64,000 nt of DNA from Niabella soli DSM 19437. GTDB lineage: Bacteria > Bacteroidota > Bacteroidia > Chitinophagales > Chitinophagaceae. The stretch covers positions 558,001 through 622,000 of the forward strand of contig NZ_CP007035.1 of assembly GCF_000243115.2 (NCBI RefSeq). The letters run 5' to 3'. Every line of letters starts with the position of its first letter. Position 1 is the stretch's first letter. Under the pieces are notes generated by a model. The model was not told where the DNA came from, searched no databases, and saw only the letters and a program-made list of their open reading frames with translations. Of this stretch, positions 44,167 through 52,070 are shown in pieces. Both the position numbers and the translations under genes were made by a program.

Positions 44167-44362
44167 AGCCGGGAAGTCGGGAAAACGGGAAATCTTGGGC
44201 CTTACTTCTGGTTTCCGCCTTGCCACAAGGCTATGCGAGGCCCGTCCGTACCGGCCCAGGCGGACGTCCTTCGCCTCGCATCCTTATTTTATCGCCTCCG
44301 GCGATTTTGGTGAAAGCGGGAAGGGTTGGTTAATCACTTCCCGCCTTATCGTCTTCCCGGCT
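44167..44362. repeat. MITE-like element of about 196 bp with inverted ends
   Basis: The left end starts AGCCGGGAAGTCGGGAAAAC and the right end finishes GTCTTCCCGGCT; the outer 10 bp AGCCGGGAAG/CTTCCCGGCT are perfect inverted repeats and the similarity continues imperfectly inward. Internal GC-rich hairpins (GCGAGGC...GCCTCGC; ATCGCCTCCGGCGAT) are present. It has no coding capacity and fills the gap between the SGNH gene and tyrS. Confidence 0.5.
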
Positions 44363-44375
44363 ACCAAAGGTTCTC

Positions 44376-45653
44376 TTATAGCGCTTCAATAAGGTAATAA
44401 TTCTTCTTCCCTTTTTGCAGCAGGATGTATTTTTCGTGTAATAAATGAGCGGTAGTCAACTGTTGCTGTGCCTCATTTATTTTTTCGCGGTTTACACTGA
44501 TGCCGCCGCCCTGCACCAGTTTGCGGGCTTCGCCTTTGCTGGGCGCAATTTTGGTATCCGCCAGCAGCGTAACAATATCAATCCCTTTTTCCAGCTCTGT
44601 TTTTGCAAGGGTTGCTTTCACCACGCCTTCCATTCCCTCCAGGTCTTCAATGCTCATTTCGGAAGCAGGTTTGCTCTGGTTGGCAAAAAGTTTTTCTGTA
44701 GTGACGATTGCTTTTTCATACTCGGCAGCGCCATGCACAAAACTGGTGATTTCCTTTGCCAGCGTTTTTTGCAAGAGCCGCTCCGCGGGATTTTGCTGAT
44801 GTTTTGTAATGAGCTCTTCAATGATGGGCGCCTCTAGGAAGGTGAATATTTTAATCCATGTAACCGCATCTTCATCGCTGGTATTCAGCCAGAACTGGTA
44901 GAACTGGTAAGGCGAGGTCTTTTCCGGATCCAGCCAAATATTTCCCTTTTCTGTTTTGCCGAATTTCGCCCCGTCCGCCTTGCGGATCAGCGGGCAGGTA
45001 AAGGCAAAAGCTTCTTTTGATGCTTTACGGCGAATAAACTCAGTTCCCGTGGTAATGTTGCCCCACTGGTCGCTGCCGCCCATTTGTAATTTTACATCCT
45101 GCTGGGTAAACAGATGATAAAAATCAAAACCCTGCATGAGTTGGTAGGCAAACTCGGTGTAGCTGATGCCCACTTCCCCTTCAAACCGCTTTTTCACACT
45201 GTCCTTTGCCATCATATAGTTAACGGTAATATGCTTGCCGGCATCTCTTAAAAACTCCAGGAAACTGATGCCTTTGAACCAGTCATAGTTGTTTACCATT
45301 ATAGCCCCATTGGAGCGGGAGGGGGTAAAGTCGAGGTATTGTTCCAGTTGTTTTTTTATGCCTGCGATATTTGCGGCCAGGGTGGTTTCGTCCAACAGGT
45401 TGCGTTCTTCGCTTTTGCCGCTGGGGTCGCCGATCATGCCGGTAGCACCACCCACGAGCACCACGGGTTTATGTCCCGCCTTTTGCAAATGCACCAATAA
45501 GAGAATAGGAACCAAACTGCCAATGTGCAGACTGGTGGCAGTGGGATCAAAACCGATATAGCCGGCGGTCATCTCCTTATTTAGCTGTTCCTCCGTACCC
45601 GGAATCATATCCTGGATCATCCCTCTCCAACGCAGTTCTGCAATAACATTCAT
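44376..45653 (-). CDS. tyrS: Tyrosine--tRNA ligase
   Basis: Start at ATG 45653 (MNVIAELRWRGMIQDM), 425 residues. The class I signatures are SLHIGSLVPILLLVH (HIGH) and GAKFGKTEKG (KMSKS-like KFGKT, about residue 230). Substrate residues lie in YIGFDPTATS and QLMQGFDFYHLF, GGSDQWGNI. A C-terminal S4 RNA-binding domain covers KIAPSKGEARKLVQGGGISV. It charges tRNA-Tyr. No T-box is seen upstream. Confidence 0.97.
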   Translation of the reverse strand: MNVIAELRWRGMIQDMIPGTEEQLNKEMTAGYIGFDPTATSLHIGSLVPILLLVHLQKAGHKPVVLVGGATGMIGDPSGKSEERNLLDETTLAANIAGIKKQLEQYLDFTPSRSNGAIMVNNYDWFKGISFLEFLRDAGKHITVNYMMAKDSVKKRFEGEVGISYTEFAYQLMQGFDFYHLFTQQDVKLQMGGSDQWGNITTGTEFIRRKASKEAFAFTCPLIRKADGAKFGKTEKGNIWLDPEKTSPYQFYQFWLNTSDEDAVTWIKIFTFLEAPIIEELITKHQQNPAERLLQKTLAKEITSFVHGAAEYEKAIVTTEKLFANQSKPASEMSIEDLEGMEGVVKATLAKTELEKGIDIVTLLADTKIAPSKGEARKLVQGGGISVNREKINEAQQQLTTAHLLHEKYILLQKGKKNYYLIEAL

Positions 45654-45833
45654 AGTAAACATTTTTTAAAGGCGGCAAATTTAAGCGATTCCACCCTTTC
45701 TCATTTCCAATTTCTTATTTCGGGTTCCTCTTTCCGCCTGCACGAGTTCCCTCCCCAGCTTCGCAGGCGTCGGGATGACGCGTTTTATTAGTTTAATATT
45801 CTCTCATTTCCACATCTTCACATTTCCACATTC

Positions 45834-46424
45834 TCACATTTTCAAATTTGCATTCCTCGAAATATATTTCCCGATCACATCAAACTCCAGATTCACCTTG
45901 TCGCCCGTTTTCAGTTGCCGCATATTGGTATGGTCAATAGTGTAGGGGATGATGGCCACGGTAAAAGTAGTTGCTGTAACATTGAATACAGTCAGACTGA
46001 TCCCGTTCAGGCATATTGATCCTTTTTCAATAACCAGTGGTGCAAATGATTCATCGAACGCAAAGGTAAACTCCGTGCTACCGTTTTTTTCAACAACGGC
46101 GGCACAGGTACCGATGCCATCAACATGGCCCTGGACGATATGGCCATCGATCCGCCCATTCAGGATCATGCACCGTTCCAGGTTTACCAGGGTGCCCGGC
46201 TGCCAGGCCTCCAGGTTGGTAACGCTCAATGTTTCGGCAATGGCCGTTACCTGGTGCGTACTGCCTGCTATGTTCTCAACGGTCAGGCACACACCATTAT
46301 GACTAATGCTCTGATCAACTTTTAACTCCTGGGAAATGGCACTTTCGATTTGAAAAGTGACATTAGTTCCATTGGTTTCCCTGCTTTTTACCGTACCCAC
46401 GGCTTCAATTATACCTGTAAACAT
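45834..46424 (-). CDS. ribE: Riboflavin synthase subunit alpha
   Basis: Start at ATG 46424 (MFTGIIEAVGTV), 196 residues. The protein is a tandem repeat of two lumazine-binding modules: first MFTGIIE...SISHNGVCLTVENIA, second GRIDGHIVQGHVDGIGTCAA ... GSICLNGISLTVFNV. It makes riboflavin from two 6,7-dimethyl-8-ribityllumazine molecules. Stand-alone here; I could not find an FMN riboswitch upstream (46425-46600). Confidence 0.96.
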   Translation of the reverse strand: MFTGIIEAVGTVKSRETNGTNVTFQIESAISQELKVDQSISHNGVCLTVENIAGSTHQVTAIAETLSVTNLEAWQPGTLVNLERCMILNGRIDGHIVQGHVDGIGTCAAVVEKNGSTEFTFAFDESFAPLVIEKGSICLNGISLTVFNVTATTFTVAIIPYTIDHTNMRQLKTGDKVNLEFDVIGKYISRNANLKM

Positions 46425-46638
46425 GCCCAAATTTCCGTTACGGAAAGCAAGCAGCCAAATATGAGGGCAAATTGTTAGCCGGGAACCCGGAAAAGCAGAA
46501 AGCTTTTGTTTTAACGGCTTTTGACTTACCGTCTTTGATTTCTTACCGGCAATTCATCGCGGTGCAGCGTCTTTGCGGTTAAGAAGGAGCCATTGAAGAA
46601 AAAAGATATCAGAAAGAATGAATTATATATTTTTCCCG

Positions 46639-46646
46639 TATCTTTG
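46639..46646 (+). promoter_or_regulatory. Likely -7 box of the rpsU promoter
   Basis: TATCTTTG matches TAnnTTTG and lies 36 bp upstream of the rpsU ATG. The -33 region (about 46616-46620) has no clear TTTG. Transcripts would begin near 46653, leaving a short leader that holds the strong ribosome binding site. Confidence 0.5.
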
Positions 46647-46661
46647 CAACCTCAAATTCTT

Positions 46662-46670
46662 AAAGGAGGT
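46662..46670 (+). promoter_or_regulatory. Exceptionally strong Shine-Dalgarno of rpsU
   Basis: AAAGGAGGT gives nine potential pairs with the 16S rRNA tail, 12 bp before ATG 46683. It sets the start codon (the open frame extends further upstream). Other genes in the window lack such a site. Confidence 0.8.
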
Positions 46671-46682
46671 ATAAATTATTTT

Positions 46683-46880
46683 ATGTTAATTATTGATTCT
46701 AAAGACTGCGAAAACATTGACAAGGCTTTAAAGAAGTATAAGAAGAAATTCGAAAAGTCAAAAACTTTGTTGCAATTACGTGAGCGTCAGCATTTTACAA
46801 AATCTTCAGTAAAAAGCCGTACACAACGTTTAAAAGCCATTTATCGCCAGCAGATCGCAAGCGGAAAAATAGAATTATAA
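46683..46880 (+). CDS. rpsU: 30S ribosomal protein bS21
   Basis: Start at 46683 chosen by the Shine-Dalgarno at 46662-46670 and by family length; 65 residues (MLIIDSKDCENIDKALKKYK onward). The basic coiled helices LQLRERQHFTKSSVKSRTQR and LKAIYRQQIASGK are typical. bS21 sits at the 30S platform near the anti-Shine-Dalgarno; in Bacteroidota it helps hide that sequence, and rpsU mRNA keeps a strong Shine-Dalgarno for autoregulation. A terminator follows, then directly the recombinase gene. Confidence 0.95.
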   Translation: MLIIDSKDCENIDKALKKYKKKFEKSKTLLQLRERQHFTKSSVKSRTQRLKAIYRQQIASGKIEL

Positions 46881-46907
46881 AATATTTTATATTTTGTATA
46901 ATATTGT

Positions 46908-46934
46908 AACCTCAGGTTTTCCTGGGGTTTTTTT
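46908..46934 (+). terminator. Terminator between rpsU and the Xer-like gene
   Basis: CCTCAGG (46910-46916) pairs with CCTGGGG (46921-46927) including one G-U, extended by AA/TT, and is followed by seven T. The next gene's ATG (46935) comes at once after the T-run. Confidence 0.75.
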
Positions 46935-47837
46935 ATGGATTCAACGCTTTCTGACCATATAAAGGCCTTTGTTGGCTATTTGCAATTCGAAAAACGGTAT
47001 TCGAAACATACCATTATCGCTTATAATACTGATCTAGAGGAATTTTCGGCTTTCGTTACAAAGGTATTTGATGCGCCTCCGTTAGCAGAAATTACCTACC
47101 AGATCGTGCGCAGTTGGCTGGCCGGGTTAATGGACCACGAGATCACCCCACGAACAATTAACCGTAAGATCTCCACTCTTAAATCATTCTTCAAATACCA
47201 GATAAAAATGGGGATGATTCGTGAGAATCCTATGTTTAAAGTAGTGGCGCCCAAAGTAAGTAAGCGGTTGCCTTCTTTTATTAATGAGCAGGATATAAGT
47301 AATTTGAACGAAACCCTGTCGCACGCCACGGAAGACTGGAAAAGCCTGAATGCCAAAATGCTGATTGAACTGTTTTATGGAACAGGTATGCGTTTAAGCG
47401 AACTACTGCAGTTGAAAATGAACCAGGTCGATTTTTCACGCAAACAGGTAAAAGTGCTGGGTAAAGGAAATAAGGAACGGATCATTCCGCTGAACCAAAC
47501 GCTCCTGGAGGCAATTCTCAATTACGCGGAACTTAAAAAAAAGCATTTTGAAGGCCCGCCGGAAGAGCTGCTGATTACCGAAAAAGGTAAAAAGATGTAC
47601 CCCAAATATGCATACCTGCTGGTGCGAAAATATCTTTCAACGATCCCAACCCTTGATAAAAAGAGCCCCCATGTGCTGCGGCACAGTTTTGCGACCCATT
47701 TGATGAATAACGGCGCCGAAATAAAAGCGGTAAAAGACCTGCTGGGACATGCCAGTCTGGCCGCCACCCAGATTTATACCCATAACAGCATCGAAAAGCT
47801 GAAAGATGTATACAAGAATGCTCATCCCAAGGCCTAG
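46935..47837 (+). CDS. Tyrosine recombinase, XerC/XerD-like
   Basis: The 300-residue protein has the SAM-like core-binding domain (FVGYLQFEKRYSKHTIIAYN, TINRKISTLKSFFKYQIK) and the catalytic domain with Arg153 (GTGMRLSELL), His246-x-x-Arg249 (HVLRHSFATHL), His272 (LLGHASLAATQ) and nucleophile Tyr281 (QIYTHN). It resolves chromosome dimers at dif with a partner recombinase. The order rpsU, xer, hpf/raiA is common in Bacteroidota, so this is a chromosomal copy, not a phage integrase. Confidence 0.92.
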   Translation: MDSTLSDHIKAFVGYLQFEKRYSKHTIIAYNTDLEEFSAFVTKVFDAPPLAEITYQIVRSWLAGLMDHEITPRTINRKISTLKSFFKYQIKMGMIRENPMFKVVAPKVSKRLPSFINEQDISNLNETLSHATEDWKSLNAKMLIELFYGTGMRLSELLQLKMNQVDFSRKQVKVLGKGNKERIIPLNQTLLEAILNYAELKKKHFEGPPEELLITEKGKKMYPKYAYLLVRKYLSTIPTLDKKSPHVLRHSFATHLMNNGAEIKAVKDLLGHASLAATQIYTHNSIEKLKDVYKNAHPKA

Positions 47838-47975
47838 CAGGCGGGTTAAAAATATCAACTAAAAATTAGCAAATATTTTTAGGTATCGTTTTCATTTTTG
47901 ATTAACTTTAATCGGAGTATTTCAGGTCTTTGAAATAGGAAAAATTTAGATTATTCACTTTTAAATTCAACTATC

Positions 47976-48275
47976 ATGAATGTGAACATTCAAACAGTTA
48001 ATTTTAACGCGGACAGGAAACTGCTGGACGTAATCGACCGTAAAATGGAAAAACTCGGTACGTTTCATGATCGGATTATCGGTTCAGTGGTGTATTTAAA
48101 ATTAGACAATGTAGTGCATAATATTAAAGACAAGATTGTGGAGATCAGGGTACAGGTACCCCGACATAGTTTCTTCGTTAAAACAACCAGCAAATCCTTT
48201 GAAGAATCTTTTGAAAGTGCATTTGATTCTTTAGTTAACCAGGTAAAGCGGCGGAAGGAAAAAATGATAGCGTAA
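47976..48275 (+). CDS. raiA: Ribosome hibernation factor, HPF/RaiA family (short form)
   Basis: The 99-residue protein has the beta-alpha-beta-beta-beta-alpha S30AE fold: MNVNIQTVNFNADRKLLDVI, KMEKLGTFHDRIIGSVVYLK and the C-terminal helix ESFESAFDSLVNQVKRRKEK. It binds the 30S decoding region in stationary phase. Encoded after rpsU and xer. It ends before a strong terminator at 48302. No long-form C-terminal domain. Confidence 0.92.
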   Translation: MNVNIQTVNFNADRKLLDVIDRKMEKLGTFHDRIIGSVVYLKLDNVVHNIKDKIVEIRVQVPRHSFFVKTTSKSFEESFESAFDSLVNQVKRRKEKMIA

Positions 48276-48301
48276 CCCAATCAAACAACATATTTATTAA
48301 G

Positions 48302-48332
48302 GCCCCGTCTGTAATGCAGACGGGGCTTTTTT
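48302..48332 (+). terminator. Terminator of raiA
   Basis: Perfect 10-bp stem GCCCCGTCTG (48302-48311) / CAGACGGGGC (48317-48326) with loop TAATG and six T. It ends the rpsU-xer-raiA block. Confidence 0.93.
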
Positions 48333-48561
48333 GTGCATTTATCATTCGGCTAACAATGTTTTAACTGATTCTTGGGCCTCTTTGGAGTTGTGTTTGCCGT
48401 CTGATATAAGAAGTATGAAATTTCATAGAAAGATTGCAGAAAAGGTTTATTAAAGAAATTTAGAATATAAAGACAGTTTATTTAATACATTTGAACACTT
48501 TGGCATAGTTTTATCTGTTATACAATTCAGATTTTTAATTCGAACTTTAAAACGTATGATT

Positions 48562-49095
48562 ATGAAAAAAATAGTACCATTTATTGCGATCGTAGTTATG
48601 TTAATTGCCGTTTCATGTCGCAATACAAAAAAAGAAGATACCACGGGTACCATTTCCACTCAGGATACCCTTGGTTTAGCTGAATACCAGAAATGGAAAA
48701 TGGAAAATGAGGTGCGCAACCGTATACAGCAGGAAGAAATGCAAAATCAGAATGCAGCCGCTTCTGCTCCTGCAGCCACTTCCCGCTCCAGTTCACGCAG
48801 CAGTAGCAGCCGTAGCCGCAGTTATAGCAGCGGCGGTGGCTCAGGCTCCAATGGCGGTGGCTATTCATCAGCTCCTGTAGCCCAGGCGCCGGCCCCTGCT
48901 CCGCAAAGAAAGAAAATGAGTCATACTGCGAAAGGCGCTATAGTTGGTGCTGCATCCGGTGCTATTATTGGCGCTGTTGCTAACAGGCGTAACCGTTTAG
49001 GCGGTGGCGTGGTGGGGGGCATTATTGGTGCGGCTACCGGTGCCGGCGTGGGTGCTATCGTAGATAAAAAACAACGGCAAAACAACGGCTATTAA
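48562..49095 (+). CDS. Lipoprotein with glycine-zipper domain
   Basis: Start at ATG 48562 (MKKIVPFIAIVVMLIAVSC), with a second ATG six bases upstream. Cys19 or so ends the lipobox. A helix (LAEYQKWKMENEVRNRIQQ) precedes a Ser/Gly/Arg-rich linker (SRSSSRSSSSRSRSYSSGGG). The C-terminus has Gly-zipper repeats: AKGAIVGAASGAIIGAVANR and GGVVGGIIGAATGAGVGAIV, a motif of membrane-inserting helix pairs. Likely outer-membrane or cell-envelope associated; function unknown. Related in style to SlyB/YMGG proteins. Confidence 0.82.
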   Translation: MKKIVPFIAIVVMLIAVSCRNTKKEDTTGTISTQDTLGLAEYQKWKMENEVRNRIQQEEMQNQNAAASAPAATSRSSSRSSSSRSRSYSSGGGSGSNGGGYSSAPVAQAPAPAPQRKKMSHTAKGAIVGAASGAIIGAVANRRNRLGGGVVGGIIGAATGAGVGAIVDKKQRQNNGY

Positions 49096-49120
49096 GCAGT
49101 TTGAAAAAGTGTTAAAATAA

Positions 49121-49147
49121 AAGTGGCAATTATCGCCACTTTTTTTG
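49121..49147 (+). terminator. Terminator of the glycine-zipper gene
   Basis: AAGTGGC (49121-49127) pairs with GCCACTT (49135-49141) and a run of seven T follows. It sits 25 bp after the stop. Confidence 0.85.
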
Positions 49148-49215
49148 TTGCAGGCAATACTTGGCAAAGTATTTGATTTTAAGTTACTTATTAAATAATT
49201 AAAGAACTTTAAATT

Positions 49216-49803
49216 ATGAAAAAAATTCTAGGTTTAGCTGTGTTGGCCGCGGCTTTTATAGCTTGCAATAGTTCAGAAACAAAGACAGGCGACGCTACCG
49301 CGGATTCTGCCGGCACCCCCGCTAACGTTGTCGTGGATTCCACACCTGCTGCTCCGCCCCCCGTCCAATATACAGAGGGTGATATTATAAAAAAGGATGA
49401 CGGAAAAGTATATGTTTATACCAATGGCAACTGGGTAGTGGCTGATAAAGAAATTAAGCTGGATAACGGAACAGTTATTAAGCCCAATGGGGAAGTAAAG
49501 AATAAAGAAGGAAAAACCATTGTATTGGAAGACGGCGAATACGTAAACCGCTCAGGAAACTTTTTTGATAAAACAGGTGCGGCGGTTAGCAATGCCTGGG
49601 ATAAAACAAAAGAGGGTGTATCCGACGCTGCCACTGCTACCAAAAAAGGAGTAGAAAAAGCGGCTGATAAAACGGGGGAAGCAATTGAAAAAGGAGTGGA
49701 TGCCACTAAAGACGCTGCTCACAAAACAGGAGAAGCAATTAAGACGGGAGCCAAAAAAGTGGGTGAAAAAACCAAAGATGTTATAAACGATATAAAGAAA
49801 TAA
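49216..49803 (+). CDS. Lipoprotein with DUF6799 and LEA-like helical repeats
   Basis: The 195-residue protein has a lipobox (LAAAFIAC). Residues ~55-105 read as repeated short beta hairpins, GDIIKKDDGKVYVYTNGNWV, DNGTVIKPNGEV, EGKTIVLEDGEYV, the DUF6799 pattern. After about residue 115 come 11-residue amphipathic repeats (AWDKTKEGVSDAATATKKGV, KAADKTGEAIEKGVDATKDA) as in LEA/apolipoprotein-like proteins. Such repeats fold on drying or on membranes. It may protect the envelope; that is inference. Two further genes of this style are at 55470 and 55986. Confidence 0.8.
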   Translation: MKKILGLAVLAAAFIACNSSETKTGDATADSAGTPANVVVDSTPAAPPPVQYTEGDIIKKDDGKVYVYTNGNWVVADKEIKLDNGTVIKPNGEVKNKEGKTIVLEDGEYVNRSGNFFDKTGAAVSNAWDKTKEGVSDAATATKKGVEKAADKTGEAIEKGVDATKDAAHKTGEAIKTGAKKVGEKTKDVINDIKK

Positions 49804-49830
49804 CGGACAATTTTTTGATTATGTTTTGAT

Positions 49831-49865
49831 AATGGGGCCTGGTTTACCGGGTCCCATTTCTTTTA
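49831..49865 (+). terminator. Terminator of the DUF6799 lipoprotein gene
   Basis: ATGGGGCCTGG and CCGGGTCCCAT pair with wobble around a TTTA loop, followed by TTCTTTT. The stem is strong but the T-run is interrupted. Confidence 0.7.
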
Positions 49866-49963
49866 CACTGGCCGCGAATCAGGAACGGTTTTACCATCTG
49901 ACGATTACTTGCCGTTTTATCGCTTTCCCAGCTCCCAAGAATTGTTTATTTCTGCCCCATTTG

Positions 49964-50953
49964 TCAAAAATCAATACGCCCGACCTTGCCTCTTGGGCCA
50001 GCCAGGAACACTATCCGGCGGGGTCTGTCAATACAAAGTGCATTAAAGCCTTCTGTAGAGACCGCCTGCCAGGTTTTGCCGCCATCCTTAGAAATATCCA
50101 CGCCCGTTAATCCGCAGGTAATCCATGTATTTTCATCGATCGCGCCGACTGCGCTCCGGTAACCGGCGGGCGCTATTTCGGGCAGCTTCCATGTTTTGCC
50201 TTCATCTTCGCTGTAAATAAGGGCACTATCCTTCTTTGCCGGCTGCGAAAAATCGCCACCGGCGATCATTATTTTTTTGTTTAAGATGCCCATACCATTG
50301 GCACCGGCGGTTGGCGTGCCTTGCGCAATGGGAAGTGCAGTGGTTTTTCCGGCCGCGAATAATCTTGACTGGGTTCCGCCGCTGGCAAGGAGCACCTGCC
50401 TGCCTTCAACTGCAATATTGGTTCCGCTTGCGGCAAAAAAAGCTTCTCCTTTTGCTAATGCCGGAAAATTAAATCGATTGGATGCTTCCCAGGAATCGCC
50501 TGCATTATGGGTGGCAGCAATAAACAAATGCCCTTTGACCGGGTCGCCTATCACATAACCGTGCTTATTATCTGCAAAAGCCATTGCGTCCAGGAACATG
50601 GCAGTGTCTTTATTTTCATAAACTTTTTTCCAGCTTTTGCCGGCGTCTGTTGTTTTTAAAATATAGGCCGGGCTTGCGATCGCCATTATCAGGGCTGTAT
50701 GCTCATTGAGCACCTGGATATCACGGAAATCGTTGGCTTCATATCCTGGAACCTGCTGCCACTGCCAGGTCGCTCCGTTATCAGCCGACCGGCCGGTATA
50801 CCCGCTGCTTCCGCTAAGCCAGATCACATTTTTATAAATGCCGATGCCGCGCGGGTTGGTGGAAGTACCTTGCGACAATATTTTAAGGGTTTGACTTTTT
50901 GCGGCATAAGTGGAAAAAATAAGGAGCAGCGCGATCGTTACTTGCCGAAACAT
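49964..50953 (-). CDS. Secreted BNR/Asp-box repeat protein (YCF48-like propeller)
   Basis: The 329-residue protein has a signal peptide (LLLIFSTYAAKSQ). Five Asp-box motifs are visible: SADNGATWQW, TTDAGKSWKK, THNAGDSWEA, SEDEGKTWKL and SKDGGKTWQA, spaced about 60 residues apart, giving a beta-propeller as in Ycf48/sialidase-like proteins. No enzymatic residues can be named. It may bind carbohydrate or assist assembly in the periplasm. Confidence 0.88.
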   Translation of the reverse strand: MFRQVTIALLLIFSTYAAKSQTLKILSQGTSTNPRGIGIYKNVIWLSGSSGYTGRSADNGATWQWQQVPGYEANDFRDIQVLNEHTALIMAIASPAYILKTTDAGKSWKKVYENKDTAMFLDAMAFADNKHGYVIGDPVKGHLFIAATHNAGDSWEASNRFNFPALAKGEAFFAASGTNIAVEGRQVLLASGGTQSRLFAAGKTTALPIAQGTPTAGANGMGILNKKIMIAGGDFSQPAKKDSALIYSEDEGKTWKLPEIAPAGYRSAVGAIDENTWITCGLTGVDISKDGGKTWQAVSTEGFNALCIDRPRRIVFLAGPRGKVGRIDF

Positions 50954-51011
50954 ACATGGGAGGTTTTGATGTAAAGGTACAAGGGTTCAGAGCTATTGGT
51001 GGTAGTGATTG

Positions 51012-51079
51012 TCTCACAGATTCCGCAGCTTTACACAGATTTTAGAAGCCTTCTGTGAAAATCCGTGAGATCTGTGAGC
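51012..51079. repeat. Inverse copy of the CACAGATT/AATCTGTG repeat
   Basis: TCTCACAGATTCCGCAGC, then TTTACACAGATTTTAGAAGC, then CTTCTGTGAAAATCCGTGAG. Read on the other strand it matches the second copy at 29571-29640 closely, including CACAGAAGG followed by TAAAATCTGTGT. Confidence 0.65.
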
Positions 51080-51169
51080 TCCTAACTTTCTAATCGCTAC
51101 GCCCTTGCGTGAAATTTAACTGCGAAGAGGAGGCAGGCATCTGTTCCAATCCGAGAACGGCTCAATTAA

Positions 51170-51868
51170 TTAATCTCTTCCCATTTTATGATGCTGCATC
51201 ATTTTATTCTTCCATTTTTTCATAGCCTGTCCGTTGATCTGCATGCCCATACTTAAATAGAGTCCGCGGTTGGTGTAGGAGGGGCTTTCGGTGGCGTTAT
51301 TAGGCTTTTGTTCCACAAAACCATGGTAGTAATTGACGTCGTTGTTAATATAAAAACCATCACACACCCGTACGCTGAAACCCAGCGAGGCATTGGCTCC
51401 GGCATCGATTTTCGTATTCATGGCCTTTTTGGTGTACACTCCGGCAAAAACATCGTCACTGTTCCTTACAAAAGTTTTGCCCCCTACGAGGAATTGGACG
51501 GAAGGCCCGATGGTAAACCGTGGACGGACCCTGCTTGCGGCATCTCCAAAAGTAAAATTGGCAAAAACAGGAATTTTAATATAATTGGCGCGTTCTATGA
51601 CTTTGCTATTATCCTGCAGTTCATAGGTGCCGCCCTGGCTGCTGAAATAGGTGCCGAAGCCAACGCCTGTGTTGTTATTGAAATTATAGGTGGCTGAACG
51701 CCCCAATTCATAAGAGAGGTGGAATTTCCGGTCGCTGTTGTCCGGCCGGTTCCCTACCATCCAGCTATGCCCGATCGCGGCACGGTCGCCAATATTCCAC
51801 CCGTTTTGTGCCCGGGCGGAAAAAACTCCGGTCGTAATTACTATCAATCCCAAAACAATCTTTTTCAT
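51170..51868 (-). CDS. Outer membrane beta-barrel protein
   Basis: The 232-residue protein has a signal peptide (LGLIVITTGVFSARAQ). Strands of alternating hydrophobic residues follow: FHLSYELGRSATYNFN, TGVGFGTYFSSQGGTYEL, YIKIPVFANFTFG, RFTIGPSVQFLVGGKTF, ASLGFSVRVCDGFYINNDVN. This fits porin-like small barrels (PF13568 type) of Bacteroidota. The C-terminal tail is unusual, Lys/Met/His-rich (MKKWKNKMMQHHKMG). Function unknown. Confidence 0.85.
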   Translation of the reverse strand: MKKIVLGLIVITTGVFSARAQNGWNIGDRAAIGHSWMVGNRPDNSDRKFHLSYELGRSATYNFNNNTGVGFGTYFSSQGGTYELQDNSKVIERANYIKIPVFANFTFGDAASRVRPRFTIGPSVQFLVGGKTFVRNSDDVFAGVYTKKAMNTKIDAGANASLGFSVRVCDGFYINNDVNYYHGFVEQKPNNATESPSYTNRGLYLSMGMQINGQAMKKWKNKMMQHHKMGRD

Positions 51869-52016
51869 TTTAAAATAGTTTAGTATGTATAAAACCCGGC
51901 AAAACTATGCCAGAAACCCTTTTTACCTGCAAAATATCCTGCAGGTAACTGCTGTTATAAAAAAACGGGCAAGAATACCCCCTTGGGTCCCAGGATTAAA
52001 ATGCTCATTTATGCGT

Positions 52017-52047
52017 TTTGTGTACTGGGGATAGTTTGCTAATTTTG
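52017..52047 (+). promoter_or_regulatory. Bacteroidota-type promoter of thrS
   Basis: TTTG at 52017-52020, a 19-bp spacer, and TAATTTTG at 52040-52047: an exact match to the TTTG/TAnnTTTG consensus. The thrS start is 23 bp further on, so the leader is very short and leaves no room for a T-box. Confidence 0.7.
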
Positions 52048-52070
52048 CAACCTTATTTTATTGAATTTTA

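Noticed and set aside
46425-46600. FMN riboswitch upstream of ribE
   Set aside because: The conserved RFN words and the five-stem layout could not be found on the minus strand.
46935-47837. Phage or integron integrase
   Set aside because: Order rpsU-xer-raiA and lack of mobile genes or attachment sites fit a chromosomal Xer recombinase.
51869-52070. T-box leader before thrS
   Set aside because: The promoter at 52017-52047 leaves a leader of about 20 bases, too short for a T-box, and Bacteroidota generally lack them.
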